DNA of 64,000 bases from an uncultured Burkholderiales bacterium (GCA_945952065.1 CAMFGY010000007.1:150801-214800), one strand, 5' to 3'. Shown: positions 1-10,109, counted from the first letter of the stretch. The notes: generated by a model not told the origin, from the letters alone. Translations and numbers: made by a program.

Positions 1-1213
1 GCATTTCTTGGTGGAGGGGCCCGACCGCTTGGTCATTGACGTGGAAGGCTTGGAGCTCAGCGCCGGGCTGCGTGAATTGCTGGCCAAGGTCAAAGCCGAC
101 GACCCCTATATCGCCGGGGTGCGTGTCGGCCAAAACACCCCGCGGGTGGTGCGCCTGGTGCTGGACCTCAAGCAAGCGGTGGCTCCGCAGATCTTTACTT
201 TGGCGCCGGTGGCGGCCTATCAACACCGCTTGGTCTTCGACCTGTATCCCAAGCAAGAGCAAGACCCCTTGCTGGCCCTGATCAAGGACAAGGAAGCGGC
301 CGAACTGGCGGCAGCCCAGTCGGTGCAAGACGCTTTGGGCGAATTGATCGGCAAAATCGCCAAAGCCCCCATCACCACACCCGCGGTGGTGGCGGCCGCC
401 AAGCCCGCCAGCAGCGTGCAAACGCCCATCCCTGCGCCGACCTTGCCGGCCGTGCCGCCCAGCCCAGAAGACAAAGAACTGAGCCAGGCCAAGCTCGACC
501 GCTTGATCGTGATTGCCTTGGACCCCGGCCATGGCGGCGAAGACCCGGGCGCCATCGGCCCCTCGGGTTTGAAGGAAAAAGACGTGGTGTTGGCCGTGGC
601 GCTGAAACTGCGCGACCGGCTGCACGGCAACCCCAATATCCGGGTCATGTTGACCCGCGACGCCGACTTCTTTGTGCCCTTGCACGAGCGGGTGCGCAAG
701 GCGCGTCGGGTGCAGGCCGATTTGTTCGTGTCCATCCACGCGGATGCCTTCTTCACGCCGGCTGCGCGTGGCGCCTCGGTGTTCGCCCTCAGCGAGGGCG
801 GCGCCAGCAGTGCCGCCGCGCGTTGGATGGCCAATAAAGAAAACGCGGCCGATGTGGTGGGCGGCGTCAACACCACGGCGGTCAAAGATGCCGCGGTGCT
901 CAAAGCGATGCTGGACATGAGCACCACCGCTCAGATCAAAGACAGCTTGAAGCTCGGCAAGGAAGTGTTAGGCCAAATCGGCCGGGTCGGGCAGCTGCAC
1001 AAAAAGCAGGTCGAGCAAGCCGGCTTTGCGGTGCTGAAGGCGCCGGATGTGCCTTCCATCCTGGTGGAGACCGCTTTCATCTCCAACCCGGAAGAGGAGG
1101 CACGATTGCGCGACCCTGACTACCAGCAGCGTTTGGTTGAGGCTTTGGCGACGGGCATTGCGCGTTATTTCGCCAAAAACCCGCCGCTGGCAAGGCACCG
1201 CCCGCTGTCTTGA
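1..1213 (+). CDS. amiC: N-acetylmuramoyl-L-alanine amidase, 5' end outside the window
   Basis: Periplasmic zinc amidase that cleaves the bond between MurNAc and the stem peptide to split septal peptidoglycan. The frame is open to the first base of the window, so the signal peptide and start of the N-terminal AMIN domain are missing; the visible part begins inside AMIN (VEGPDRLVIDVEG). A Pro/Ala-rich linker leads to an Amidase_3 domain with the zinc/catalytic signatures DPGHGGEDPGA, LKEKD, SIHADA and VETAFISN. In betaproteobacteria amiC commonly precedes mutL, as here, although a dedA gene lies between them on the other strand. Family assignment is secure; the TTG at base 8 is only the first possible start in the window and is not the real start. 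Confidence 0.93.
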   Translation, partial: HFLVEGPDRLVIDVEGLELSAGLRELLAKVKADDPYIAGVRVGQNTPRVVRLVLDLKQAVAPQIFTLAPVAAYQHRLVFDLYPKQEQDPLLALIKDKEAAELAAAQSVQDALGELIGKIAKAPITTPAVVAAAKPASSVQTPIPAPTLPAVPPSPEDKELSQAKLDRLIVIALDPGHGGEDPGAIGPSGLKEKDVVLAVALKLRDRLHGNPNIRVMLTRDADFFVPLHERVRKARRVQADLFVSIHADAFFTPAARGASVFALSEGGASSAAARWMANKENAADVVGGVNTTAVKDAAVLKAMLDMSTTAQIKDSLKLGKEVLGQIGRVGQLHKKQVEQAGFAVLKAPDVPSILVETAFISNPEEEARLRDPDYQQRLVEALATGIARYFAKNPPLARHRPLS

Positions 1214-1227
1214 GTTGCGGGGGAGTT

Positions 1228-1869
1228 TCAGGCGCTCTTCTTTTTGCCGCGCAAGCCGCCAACAATGATGATCAGGCCTGGGATGATGATCATCGCCCAA
1301 ATGATCTTTTCCAAGTTGTGTTTGACGGCGGGCACATTGCCAAAAGCATAGCCCGCCAGCGTCACGCTGCCGATCCAAAGCAAGGCTCCCGCTACATCGT
1401 AGAAGGTGAATTTGCGCCGCGTCATCTGAGCCACACCGGCCACGAATGGGGCGAATGTGCGGGCAAAAGGCATGAAGCGGGCAATGATTAAGGCCACGCC
1501 ACCGCGCCGCTCATAAAACTCATGCGCTGTGTTGAAGGCCTCTTTGTTGAAGAAGCGCGAGTGCTCCCACTGAAAAACCTTGGGGCCGAAAAAGCGCCCA
1601 ACGGTGTAATTGGTTTGGTTGCCAGCCACCGCCGCTGTCAACATCACAGCCATGGCCGTTCCCAAATCCATCAAGCCGGTACCACACATGGCCCCCACGA
1701 CAAACAGCAGGGAGTCGCCCGGAAGGAAGGGCATGACCACCAAGCCGGTCTCGACAAAAATGATCAAGAACAAGAGGGCATAGACCCAAACCCCATAGGC
1801 TTGCACAAAAGCCGCCAAGTGCTTGTCCACATGGACGATGAAGTCGATCAAAAAGCTTATGAATTCCAT
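1228..1869 (-). CDS. DedA family membrane protein
   Basis: A 213-residue integral membrane protein of the DedA/SNARE-associated family, proposed to flip undecaprenyl phosphate or phospholipids across the inner membrane and to support envelope homeostasis. Visible family marks are the early FVETGLVVMPFLPGD segment with the Glu and Asp of the first re-entrant helix, and the later RFMPFARTFAPFVAG motif with the conserved Arg residues and Pro. Five or so hydrophobic segments alternate with short loops and the C-terminus is basic (GKKK). It lies tail to tail with amiC (14 bp apart) and head to head with mutL. The precise substrate cannot be told from sequence. Confidence 0.9.
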   Translation of the reverse strand: MEFISFLIDFIVHVDKHLAAFVQAYGVWVYALLFLIIFVETGLVVMPFLPGDSLLFVVGAMCGTGLMDLGTAMAVMLTAAVAGNQTNYTVGRFFGPKVFQWEHSRFFNKEAFNTAHEFYERRGGVALIIARFMPFARTFAPFVAGVAQMTRRKFTFYDVAGALLWIGSVTLAGYAFGNVPAVKHNLEKIIWAMIIIPGLIIIVGGLRGKKKSA

Positions 1870-1957
1870 GGCGGCGGATTATGGCTGCACTTGATGACGG
1901 CATCTTCATGTGAGCATGCGCCAAGGGCGCGCGAGACAGTCTTCTTACAATAGCGCC

Positions 1958-3934
1958 ATGGATCTTCCCTCCCCTGTTGAATTGCCGCCTGCGCCGAGTG
2001 GTGCCGCGGCATCGCTCGCAACGCGCCGCGCCATCCGCGAACTCCCCGATGAATTGATCAGCCAGATCGCCGCCGGCGAGGTGGTGGAACGGCCTGCCTC
2101 GGTGGTGCGCGAGTTGGTGGACAACGCGCTCGACGCCGGCGCCAGCCAGATTCAGGTCAAGCTGATGGCCGGTGGGGTGCGAGCCATCGTGGTGGAGGAT
2201 GACGGCCTGGGCATCCCGGTCGAGGAGCTGCCGCTGGCCTTGAAGCGCCATGCCACCAGCAAGATTCGCAGCCTGGACGAGTTGGAGTCGGTGGCCACCA
2301 TGGGGTTTCGTGGTGAAGCGCTGGCAGCCATCTCTTCAGTGGCCGAAATGGCGGTATCCAGCCGCTTTGAAGGCGCGCCGCACGCCCACCGCTTGGATGC
2401 GCGCTCGGGTGAGCTGCAACCAGCGGCCCGTGCGCGCGGCACCAGCGTGGAAGTGCGCGAACTCTTTTTCAGCACCCCGGCGCGGCGCAAGTTTCTCAAG
2501 ACCGATGCCACCGAGCTGGCCCATTGTCTGGAGTCGGTGCGGCGCCATGCCCTGGCCCGGCCGGATGTGGGTTTCAGCGTTTGGCATGAAGGCAAGCTGG
2601 TCGAGCAATTGCGAGCTGGCGCCTCGGAGCAGCGCTTGCAAGATGTGCTGGGCGCTGAATTCATGGCGTCCAGCCGACCGGTGTACGCCGAAGCCGGGCC
2701 TTTGCGCATCTATGGTCGGGCCGGCTTGCCGGAAGCAGCGCGCAGCCGCGCCGATATGCAGTATGTCTACGTCAATGGCCGCTATGTGCGCGACAAGCTG
2801 ATCGCCCACGGCATTCGCTCGGCCTATGAAGACGTCTTGCACGGACATCGTCAGCCCAGCTATGTGCTGTTCATCGACATCGCCCCGGATCGGGTCGATG
2901 TGAATGTGCATCCCACCAAGATCGAGGTGCGCTTTCGCGACGGCCGTGAAATGCACCAACAGGTGCGCTATGCGGTGCAAGACGCTTTGGCGGCCTCGCG
3001 CTCCAGCGAGATGAGCACCGCTGCCGAGCCCGCGCAGGCTGCCTTTGCGGCAGTGCCGAGCGCCACAGACGCCAATGCTCCCACGCTCGGCAATCGCCCC
3101 TCACCGGGCAATCCGCCGGTATGGTTCAAGCCCAGCGCTGCCGCGCAATCATCAGCGGCGACGGCGACCGCCCAAGAAGGCCGCCCAACGTACGCCGGCA
3201 GTGCTTCCATCCCGAGCTGGCGCAGCAACACGCAAAGCTCGCTGGGGCTGAGTGAGGTGGCCACCCTCTATGGGCAAAGCAACAACACCTTGCCCGTGGC
3301 GAAAACTGAGCCCGCCGCCGAGGCGCCTGCCCACTCGCTGCCCGAACATGCCTGGCCTCTGGGGCGCGCCATTGCGCAGATTCAAGGCGTTTATGTGCTG
3401 GCCGAGAACGCCCAAGGCCTGATCATTGTGGACATGCATGCGGCCCATGAGCGGGTGGTGTATGAGCGCCTCAAAGCCAGCTTGGGCCAAGCCAAGATCG
3501 AATCGCAACCACTCTTGATCCCCATCACCTTTGCCGCCACGGCCGCAGAAATCGCCGCGGCCGAAGCCCATGCCGCCACCTTGGAGCGCCTGGGCATGGA
3601 TGTGGCACCGCTGTCGGCCAAAGTGCTGGCGGTGCGCGCCCGCCCGGCCTTGCTGGTGGGCGGCGATGTGGTGGAGCTGGTGCGCGGTGTGCTGGCTGAA
3701 TTGAGCCAGTTTGATGCCAGCCATGCGATTGAGCGGGCGCAGCATGAAATTCTTGCCACCATGGCCTGCCATGGCGCGGTGCGGGCGAACCGACAGCTGA
3801 GTTTGGAAGAAATGAATGGGCTCTTGCGCGATATGGAGCGCACGGAAAGAGCCGATCAGTGCAATCATGGTCGCCCGACTTGGCGGCAGCTGACCATGCG
3901 TGAATTGGATGCGCTGTTTCTGCGCGGACGTTGA
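1958..3934 (+). CDS. mutL: DNA mismatch repair protein MutL
   Basis: A 658-residue MutL, the matchmaker ATPase between MutS and downstream repair nucleases. The GHKL ATPase motifs are intact: Glu52/Asn56 in ELVDNALDAGA, EDDGLGIP at 80-87 and TMGFRGEAL at 114-122. After a poorly conserved Ala/Pro/Ser linker (about 340-460) comes the dimerisation/endonuclease domain with DMHAAHERVVYE (492-503), ACHGAVR (from 603), CNHGRP (635-640) and FLR (654-656), the four metal-binding motifs of nicking MutL proteins. I chose ATG 1958 because the ATPase domain aligns from there; an in-frame ATG at 1910 would add 16 unconserved residues. The first of the four motifs has Met where Gln is usual. Confidence 0.97.
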   Translation: MDLPSPVELPPAPSGAAASLATRRAIRELPDELISQIAAGEVVERPASVVRELVDNALDAGASQIQVKLMAGGVRAIVVEDDGLGIPVEELPLALKRHATSKIRSLDELESVATMGFRGEALAAISSVAEMAVSSRFEGAPHAHRLDARSGELQPAARARGTSVEVRELFFSTPARRKFLKTDATELAHCLESVRRHALARPDVGFSVWHEGKLVEQLRAGASEQRLQDVLGAEFMASSRPVYAEAGPLRIYGRAGLPEAARSRADMQYVYVNGRYVRDKLIAHGIRSAYEDVLHGHRQPSYVLFIDIAPDRVDVNVHPTKIEVRFRDGREMHQQVRYAVQDALAASRSSEMSTAAEPAQAAFAAVPSATDANAPTLGNRPSPGNPPVWFKPSAAAQSSAATATAQEGRPTYAGSASIPSWRSNTQSSLGLSEVATLYGQSNNTLPVAKTEPAAEAPAHSLPEHAWPLGRAIAQIQGVYVLAENAQGLIIVDMHAAHERVVYERLKASLGQAKIESQPLLIPITFAATAAEIAAAEAHAATLERLGMDVAPLSAKVLAVRARPALLVGGDVVELVRGVLAELSQFDASHAIERAQHEILATMACHGAVRANRQLSLEEMNGLLRDMERTERADQCNHGRPTWRQLTMRELDALFLRGR

Positions 3935-4038
3935 AGCGCGCGGATTGACCTGTTCGCGAAACCCTCGCGCTCATTCGTCACCGCAGCCCTGCCCAAGAGC
4001 TGCCGCGACGCCTTGTTTTTTGATGGACCTCCGGAGGC

Positions 4039-5796
4039 ATGATGGCCACTTTGAAACTGAACAAAAAGAACAATGCAGGCCCACCCGGTTCCGGCAAACG
4101 CGGCCCCGACGGCGAGCGGCGTGCGCCGATTCGTGGCAAGGGCGTGTCGCGGCCCCGCCAAAGCCTGGCGCAGGCCCAGGCCGAGCGCGAACAGCGTCAA
4201 GCGCAGTTTGAAAGCCGTCGCGGTGATGAGCGCCGCGCCGGAGCGCCGGGGCGCTCCTCTGATCGCGCGCAAGACCGCGCACAAGACCGCACATCCGATC
4301 GCCCCCAGCGTGGCCCTGGCGGCCCCGCCGCATCGGCCCGTGACGGTTGGCGCAACCCAGGGCCGCGCTTTGAAAGCCGCTCGGAGCAAGGCTCCCGAGG
4401 GCGTGAGCAGCCGCGCGCCGAAGGGCGCTATGAAGGGCGCTATGAAGGTCGATCAGATGGACGTTTCGAGGGCCGCTATGAAGGTCGCCCCTCGCAAGGC
4501 CGCTCCTACGAAGGCCGCGACACTCGCGGCCCCGGCGGCCCCGGCGGCCCCGGCGGCTATGAGCCGCGTCGCTCAGGCTTTGGCCGCGATGCCCAGCCCG
4601 GCCGCGGCTATGGCCAGGGGGGTCCGGAGGCGGGCGCACGCCGCCATCCCGATGAACGAGGCGGGCCGAGCGGCCACGGCGGCGCAGGTCGCCGCGAAGA
4701 CCGCTGGCAGGGGCAGCGCCCGTCCTACGCCCAGGAGCCGCGCCGCGACTCCTTCTACGATGGGCGCCGTGACGACTCGCGCGTGGGCTATCGGGGCCAG
4801 CGCCAAGACCCGAGCCAAGCGCCCCGGCAAGAGGCACGCCAGGACCAGCGCCGCAACAGCGGTGCGCCGCGCACCCCCCCTCCCCGCCCGCATGGCCCTC
4901 GCCCCTCTGCGTCCGCCGAGCGCGCCGGCCAGCAATTGCCCGCGCATCTGCGTGAAGCCGCCGCGCAACTGCGCCGTCAGCTTAGCGACGACGAGGATGA
5001 TGAAGACGGCGACGTTTATATTGACCCGAACAGCGAAGGCCTGCGCCTGTCCAAGCAGATGGGCGTGCTGGGCCTGGCCTCGCGCCGCGAAGCCGATGAG
5101 TGGATTGCGGCAGGCTGGGTTCGCGTCGACGGCAAGCTGGCAGTGCTGGGCCAAAGGGTCGGCCCCGAAGCCAAGATCGAGATCGACCCGCGCGCCCACA
5201 AAGAACAAGCGCGCCGTGTCACCATTCTTTTGCACAAGCCCATTGGCTATGTGTCGGGCCAAGCCGAGGACGGCTATGAGCCCGCATCGGTCTTGATCAA
5301 GTCCGATGCGCAGTGGAGCGAGGACAGCTCGGGCATCAAATATCACATCGGTCATTCACGCGGCCTGGCGCCAGCCGGGCGCCTCGACATCGACTCCACC
5401 GGGCTCTTGGTGCTGACCCAAGACGGGCGCATCGCCAAGCTGCTGATCGGTGAAGACTCCAGCATCGAGAAGGAATACCTGGTGCGGGTGGAATACCACG
5501 GGCGCAACGGCGTGCGCAGCGAAGACGGCCGCTTGCCCGCTGCTGACTTGGCCCTGCTCAACCATGGGCTGGAGTTGGACGGCGTCAAGCTCAAGCCCGC
5601 CAAGGTCAGCTGGCAAAACGAAGACCAACTGCGCTTTGTGCTGCGCGAAGGCCGCAAGCGCCAGATCCGCCGCATGTGCGAGCAAGTGGGGCTCAAGGTC
5701 GTCGGGCTGAAGCGGGTGCGCATTGGGCGCATCAATCTGGGCAATCTGCCGGTCGGCCAGTGGCGCTTCCTGACGCCTTGGGAGCGGTTTGACTGA
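4039..5796 (+). CDS. RluF/RluB-type 23S rRNA pseudouridine synthase with long RG-rich N-terminus
   Basis: A 585-residue protein whose C-terminal 260 residues form an RsuA-family pseudouridine synthase: an S4 RNA-binding domain ([20 protein letters not shown]) followed by the catalytic core with [13 protein letters not shown] (catalytic Asp about 450) and the closing [15 protein letters not shown]. The sequence around [10 protein letters not shown] resembles RluF (U2604) more than RluB. The first ~320 residues are low complexity: Arg, Gly, Asp, Ser, Gln with YEGR/FEGR repeats and GPGGPGG runs, probably disordered and RNA binding, followed by an acidic DDEDDEDGD patch. Family members without the extension are about 250-300 residues. 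The GGAGG at 4033-4037 is better spaced from the second ATG (4042). Exact target uridine is inferred. Confidence 0.88.
   Translation: MMATLKLNKKNNAGPPGSGKRGPDGERRAPIRGKGVSRPRQSLAQAQAEREQRQAQFESRRGDERRAGAPGRSSDRAQDRAQDRTSDRPQRGPGGPAASARDGWRNPGPRFESRSEQGSRGREQPRAEGRYEGRYEGRSDGRFEGRYEGRPSQGRSYEGRDTRGPGGPGGPGGYEPRRSGFGRDAQPGRGYGQGGPEAGARRHPDERGGPSGHGGAGRREDRWQGQRPSYAQEPRRDSFYDGRRDDSRVGYRGQRQDPSQAPRQEARQDQRRNSGAPRTPPPRPHGPRPSASAERAGQQLPAHLREAAAQLRRQLSDDEDDEDGDVYIDPNSEGLRLSKQMGVLGLASRREADEWIAAGWVRVDGKLAVLGQRVGPEAKIEIDPRAHKEQARRVTILLHKPIGYVSGQAEDGYEPASVLIKSDAQWSEDSSGIKYHIGHSRGLAPAGRLDIDSTGLLVLTQDGRIAKLLIGEDSSIEKEYLVRVEYHGRNGVRSEDGRLPAADLALLNHGLELDGVKLKPAKVSWQNEDQLRFVLREGRKRQIRRMCEQVGLKVVGLKRVRIGRINLGNLPVGQWRFLTPWERFD
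4420..4530 (+). repeat. YEGR-coding imperfect tandem repeat
   Basis: Inside the N-terminal extension of the pseudouridine synthase, 12-bp units of the type gaagggcgctat and variants code for repeated YEGR, FEGR and SDGR tetrapeptides, followed by a run of GPG triplets. The units are imperfect and stay in frame, so the repeat is a coding low-complexity tract that could expand or contract by multiples of 12 bp without a frameshift. Confidence 0.75.
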
Positions 5797-5827
5797 TGCT
5801 TGTTGCGCGCTCGCAAGGCCAAAGAAA

Positions 5828-6823
5828 ATGAACCTGACCCCAATTCAAGAGATGCAGTTCACGGGGCCGATTTGTATCGCCGGGCCGACGGGCTGCGGCA
5901 AGACGGCAGCGGCTCTGGCCGTGGCCGAGTTCTTGCCGGTGGAGATCATCAGCGTCGACTCGGCCCTGGTCTACCGAGGTATGGACATCGGCACGGCCAA
6001 GCCCAGTGCCGCGGAGTTGGCGGCGGTGCCGCACCATCTGATCGACATCATCGATCCCTTGGAGGCCTATTCCGCCGCGCAGTTTGTGGCCGCTGCACGT
6101 CAGTTGGCGCAAGACATCTTGGCGCGTGGCCGTCTGCCGCTCTTGGTGGGCGGCACCATGCTGTATTTCAAAGCCCTGTTCGATGGCTTGAGTGAGATGC
6201 CCCAGGCCGACGAAGCGCTGCGCGCCGAGCTCGATGCCAAGGCCGCGGCGCAAGGCTGGCCCGCCCTGCATGCCGAGTTGGCAAGACTTGACCCCCTCAC
6301 CGCCGCGCGCTTGGCGCCCGGCGATTCGCAGCGCATTCAAAGGGCGCTGGAGGTCTGCCTTTTGTCGGGTCGCCCGATGAGCGAGCTGCATCAAGTGCGC
6401 AGTGCTGGCGTTGATTGGCCCTTGATTTCGCTGGAGCCCAGCGATCGCGCCTGGCTGCATGCCCGCTTGGCCCAGCGCTTCGAACAAATGCTGGCGGCGG
6501 GCTTGGTCGAGGAAGTCAAGGCATTGAAAGCCCGGGGCGACTTGAGCCCCGACTTGCCCAGCATGCGTTGCGTGGGCTACCGGCAAACCTGGGAGGCGCT
6601 GGACAGTGGGGACTTCCAATCGCTGCCCGAGCGCGGTATTGCGGCCACCCGCCAGCTGGCCAAGCGCCAGATGACTTGGCTGCGCAGCATGCCCCAGCGG
6701 CAGGTGATCGCCTGCGAGCATCCGCAGGCGCAGCTGCATGTTTTGGCCGCGCTGCAAAGGCTCTTGCTGAAGGGGCCCTCGAGCGCAACTTTGGGCGCCC
6801 AAGCCGCGCAGGGCGCTGCTTGA
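5828..6823 (+). CDS. miaA: tRNA dimethylallyltransferase MiaA
   Basis: A 331-residue enzyme that transfers dimethylallyl from DMAPP to N6 of A37 in tRNAs reading UNN codons, the first step to ms2i6A. The P-loop GPTGCGKT is at 19-26, followed by the substrate motif [16 protein letters not shown], then HHLIDIIDP and [12 protein letters not shown], all typical. The ATG at 5828 is preceded by AAGG at a good distance; an upstream in-frame TTG at 5789 overlaps the end of the previous gene and is less likely. mutL–miaA is the usual order, but here the pseudouridine synthase lies between them, so the three could form one RNA/DNA maintenance operon. Confidence 0.96.
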   Translation: MNLTPIQEMQFTGPICIAGPTGCGKTAAALAVAEFLPVEIISVDSALVYRGMDIGTAKPSAAELAAVPHHLIDIIDPLEAYSAAQFVAAARQLAQDILARGRLPLLVGGTMLYFKALFDGLSEMPQADEALRAELDAKAAAQGWPALHAELARLDPLTAARLAPGDSQRIQRALEVCLLSGRPMSELHQVRSAGVDWPLISLEPSDRAWLHARLAQRFEQMLAAGLVEEVKALKARGDLSPDLPSMRCVGYRQTWEALDSGDFQSLPERGIAATRQLAKRQMTWLRSMPQRQVIACEHPQAQLHVLAALQRLLLKGPSSATLGAQAAQGAA

Positions 6824-6855
6824 AGCGCTGGTGCTGAGCAAGCAACTGCTGACAC

Positions 6856-7665
6856 TCAGCTGCGCATCAAGCTGCTGGACTCACCAGACAAAAGGCCAGC
6901 GCTGGCACGCACACAGTTGCGGCCTTGGAGCTTGGCCACATGGAGGGCGTCCTCCGCTTCGTGCACCAATTGCTGCAGGGCCAAATGCTTGGGCTGCAGG
7001 GCGGCAACGCCAACACTGGCGCTGACCGGAATGCTGTGGCCATTCCAGGCGAAGTTCAGCCGTTCGATGCGCTCACGAACGCGTTCCGCCACATCCAGCG
7101 CGCCGAGTGGGTCGGTGTGCGGCAAAAACAAAATGAACTCCTCGCCGCCAAAGCGGGCCAGCACGTCCGCCTGCCTCAGGGTTTCGCTGCAAGCCTCGGC
7201 GATGCGGCACAAAAGCATGTCGCCACAGCAATGGCCGAAGCCATCGTTGACCCGTTTGAAGTGGTCAACATCGATGAGCAAGAGCGCACAGTCGGTGTTG
7301 TAGCGCCGAGCCAAGGACCACTCCCGTTCAACCTGGCTCAGAAAATGACGGCGGTTGAACACCCCGGTGAGTGGGTCTTGGCTGGCATGCCGGTGCAGGT
7401 CTTGCGTCCACTGCTGTTGCAAAGCCAGCTGTGCCAGGATCTGCTGCCCCAGGCCGGCTGACAACACCAAGCTGCAAAGCCCGGCAGCCCAGGCGGCGCT
7501 GAGGGCGTCTCCTTGCCCGAAGAAACCCACCAAGGCTTGCGATGCCCCGATGGCCAGGGCCGTGCTCAAGGCGGTGAAGATCAGTAAAACAAGCCGGCTG
7601 CCCAGACGGGCTTGTGCGCGGCGAATGAAAGTCAAGCGTCCTGCGGGCGGCTGCTGTTGAATCAT
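6856..7665 (-). CDS. Membrane-anchored GGDEF diguanylate cyclase
   Basis: A 269-residue protein making cyclic di-GMP from two GTP. Two hydrophobic segments (about 24-48 and 56-80) anchor it in the inner membrane with almost no periplasmic loop, followed by a GGDEF domain starting at DPLTGVFNRRHF. The active site is GGEEF (173-177) and is intact; RQAD (164-167) five residues upstream is a canonical I-site, so product inhibition is expected. There is no recognisable sensor domain, so the input signal is unknown. The gene converges on miaA and is divergent from the CoA-transferase gene at 7913. Confidence 0.92.
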   Translation of the reverse strand: MIQQQPPAGRLTFIRRAQARLGSRLVLLIFTALSTALAIGASQALVGFFGQGDALSAAWAAGLCSLVLSAGLGQQILAQLALQQQWTQDLHRHASQDPLTGVFNRRHFLSQVEREWSLARRYNTDCALLLIDVDHFKRVNDGFGHCCGDMLLCRIAEACSETLRQADVLARFGGEEFILFLPHTDPLGALDVAERVRERIERLNFAWNGHSIPVSASVGVAALQPKHLALQQLVHEAEDALHVAKLQGRNCVRASAGLLSGESSSLMRS

Positions 7666-7912
7666 GTGCGATTAGCGCGCATTGGGGTGCGCTTGATTTC
7701 AGCACAGGCCCAGCGTGGCACAAGCCCAGCCGGCTCAACTTGGTAGCAATACCCAGCAATAGTCGGGCTGCCTGTTGCAAGCTTGCCTCAAATCAAATGC
7801 GGATTGAGCGAGATCAAGCAGACTGAGGCTGCCGGGCCTGGGTGAAACCCGCACAGGCGCTGCCCCAAACCAAAAACGCTGCCGCCTCGATGCGCAGCCT
7901 GGAGACATCGCG

Positions 7913-10063
7913 ATGCAAAACTTGGAACCGTCCACACCGACTCGGCTCATCGACAGTCTGGAACGCAGCGTCGATTTGATTCTGCAAACGGTGCAAGGCG
8001 ATATCGTGCTGGCCATTCCCCTGGGCATTGGCAAGCCCAATCCCTTGGTCAATGCGCTGTACCGGCGCATGGCCGGCCAGCCCGGGCGGCGTTTGAAAAT
8101 CTTCACCGCCTTGTCTTTGGAAAAGCCACCCGGCGCTTCGGAGCTCGAGGCGCATTTCCTGGCGCCCTTGGTCGAGCGGGTGTTCCAAGACTACCCCGAT
8201 CTGGACTATGTCAAGGCCTTGCGCGGCGGCAGTTTGCCCGCGCATATCGAGGTGCATGAGTTCTTCATGAAGACCGGTGACTACCTCGGTCATGCGGCGG
8301 CGCAGCAAGGCTTTGTCTGCACCAACTACAGCTTTGCGGTGCGCGACATGATGTCGCATGGCGTCAATTTGCTGATGCAAGCGGTGGCTGCCGAACCGGA
8401 CGCCGATGGGCGCATGCAGTACTCCTTGTCTTGCAACCCCGATTTGAGTGTGGATCTGCTGGAACGCTGCCGTGCCAAACAGCAGCCTTTGATGGCCGTG
8501 GCCATGGTGAACCGCCAACTGCCTTTCATGACGGGCCATGCGCAAGTGGCCCCCGAGCTGTTCGACCTGATTGTTGATGCGCCCGGCTGCAGCCACGCGC
8601 TGTTCGCGCCGCCCAACGCCTCGATCAGCTGGGCCGACTATGCCATTGGCCTGCATGCGGCCAGCTTGGTTCGCGATGGCGGCACCTTGCAAATCGGCAT
8701 CGGTTCTTTGGGCGATGCCATCGCGCAAGCCCTGTTGGTGCGCGATCAAAAGCCCGAAGCGTTTCACAGCATCCTCAGCGGTCTTTGCCATGGTCAAGTC
8801 CAGGGGCGCGAACTGGGGCGCTTTGAGCAAGGCCTGTATGGCTGCTCAGAGATGTTCGTCAATGGCTTTATGCGCTTGATCCAAGGGGGGGTGATCCGGC
8901 GCCATGTGCATGCCGATCTGCGTCTACAAACGCTGGCTTTGGCGGGCCGTTTGAACGAGAAGCCCGACGCCGCCGCCCTGCAAGCCTTGCTGGAGGCGGG
9001 TCATATCCACTCGCCGCTGCGGGCCGAGGATGTGGAATTTCTACAGGCCCATGGTCTTTTCAAACCCGGCGTCACATGGCATCCAGACACGCTGCAACTG
9101 GGCACGATGACGCTGCGCAATGATTTGCGCGATCCCAGCGCCGCCGCGGCGATAGCCCAGCATTTATTGGGCGAACGCTGGCTGCAAGTCACCCTGATGC
9201 ACGGCGGCTTCTTCCTCGGGCCGCGCGATTTCTATCAGGCGCTGCGCGACTTGCCGGCTGACTTGCGGGCCAAGATCGACATGACCCGCATCGGTTTCAT
9301 CAATGAGCTGTACGACGACAGCCTGGGCAGCGAGGCGCTCAAGCGCGCCCAGCGCGTCAAGGCCAGTTTGATCAATACCGCCATGAAGGTCAGCTTGTTG
9401 GGCGCGGCGGCGTCTGACGGGTTGGAGTCGGGCCAAGTGGTGTCTGGTGTCGGCGGGCAGTACAACTTTGTGGCCATGGCCCATGCCTTGCCCGATGCGC
9501 GCAGCATCCTGATGCTGCGTGCCAGCCATGACAACAAAGACGGCCTGCGCAGCAGCATTGTTTGGAGCTATGCCCACTGCACCATCCCCAGACATTTGCG
9601 CGATGTGGTCATCACCGAATACGGCGTGGCCGATTTGCGAGGCTGCACCGATGCCGAGTGCATCAAGCGCCTGTTGCAAATTGCGGATTCGCGCTTCCAG
9701 GCCGACTTGATGGCCGAGGCCAAAGCCCATGGCAAGCTGGAGGCGGATTACCAATTGCCCGAATGGGCGCGCCACAACAGGCCGGAGGCCTTGCGCGAGC
9801 TCTTGCGGCCCTGGCGCAATGAAGGGGTGCTGCCCGACTTCCCCTTTGGCACCGATTTGGACGCCGATGAATTGATCATCGTGCGCACCCTGAAGAAGCT
9901 CAAACATGCCAGCCGGCATCCGGTTGAGTTGGTGGGCATGATTTTGCGCAGTCTGGGCCCCGAGAAGCCGGTACCTCCCGCTTATTTGGAACGTTTGGGC
10001 TTGGCTGAAGCCAAGAGCTTCAAAGACCTGTTCATCAAGCGCTTGTTTGCCAGCAATCTTTGA
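7913..10063 (+). CDS. Acetyl-CoA hydrolase/CoA-transferase family protein
   Basis: A 716-residue protein of the acetyl-CoA hydrolase/transferase family, which exchanges or releases CoA between short acyl-CoAs and acids through a glutamyl-CoA intermediate. The N-terminal half carries the first CoA-transferase fold (DIVLAIPLGIGKPNPLVNAL) and the C-terminal half the AcetylCoA_hyd_C signature, including GVGGQYNF, VITEYGVADLRG and ADSRFQADLMAEAK. It is larger than the roughly 500-residue Cat1/YgfH enzymes and belongs to the long proteobacterial subgroup, whose physiological acyl substrate I cannot name. It stands alone, with an ABC exporter gene 46 bp downstream in the same direction. Confidence 0.85.
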   Translation: MQNLEPSTPTRLIDSLERSVDLILQTVQGDIVLAIPLGIGKPNPLVNALYRRMAGQPGRRLKIFTALSLEKPPGASELEAHFLAPLVERVFQDYPDLDYVKALRGGSLPAHIEVHEFFMKTGDYLGHAAAQQGFVCTNYSFAVRDMMSHGVNLLMQAVAAEPDADGRMQYSLSCNPDLSVDLLERCRAKQQPLMAVAMVNRQLPFMTGHAQVAPELFDLIVDAPGCSHALFAPPNASISWADYAIGLHAASLVRDGGTLQIGIGSLGDAIAQALLVRDQKPEAFHSILSGLCHGQVQGRELGRFEQGLYGCSEMFVNGFMRLIQGGVIRRHVHADLRLQTLALAGRLNEKPDAAALQALLEAGHIHSPLRAEDVEFLQAHGLFKPGVTWHPDTLQLGTMTLRNDLRDPSAAAAIAQHLLGERWLQVTLMHGGFFLGPRDFYQALRDLPADLRAKIDMTRIGFINELYDDSLGSEALKRAQRVKASLINTAMKVSLLGAAASDGLESGQVVSGVGGQYNFVAMAHALPDARSILMLRASHDNKDGLRSSIVWSYAHCTIPRHLRDVVITEYGVADLRGCTDAECIKRLLQIADSRFQADLMAEAKAHGKLEADYQLPEWARHNRPEALRELLRPWRNEGVLPDFPFGTDLDADELIIVRTLKKLKHASRHPVELVGMILRSLGPEKPVPPAYLERLGLAEAKSFKDLFIKRLFASNL

Positions 10064-10109
10064 GGCGCGGGTGCGCTGAGGCATTCAGCGGCGCAGCCTA
10101 CACTGCGGC

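Noticed and set aside
4420..4530. Short repeats considered as a CRISPR or non-coding tandem array
   Set aside because: Units are 12 bp, imperfect, in frame and part of a protein; there are no spacers.
4073..5296. 407-codon second plus-strand frame within the RG-rich region
   Set aside because: Ala/Arg-rich shadow that depends on the same repetitive codons; it breaks off inside the conserved synthase domain.
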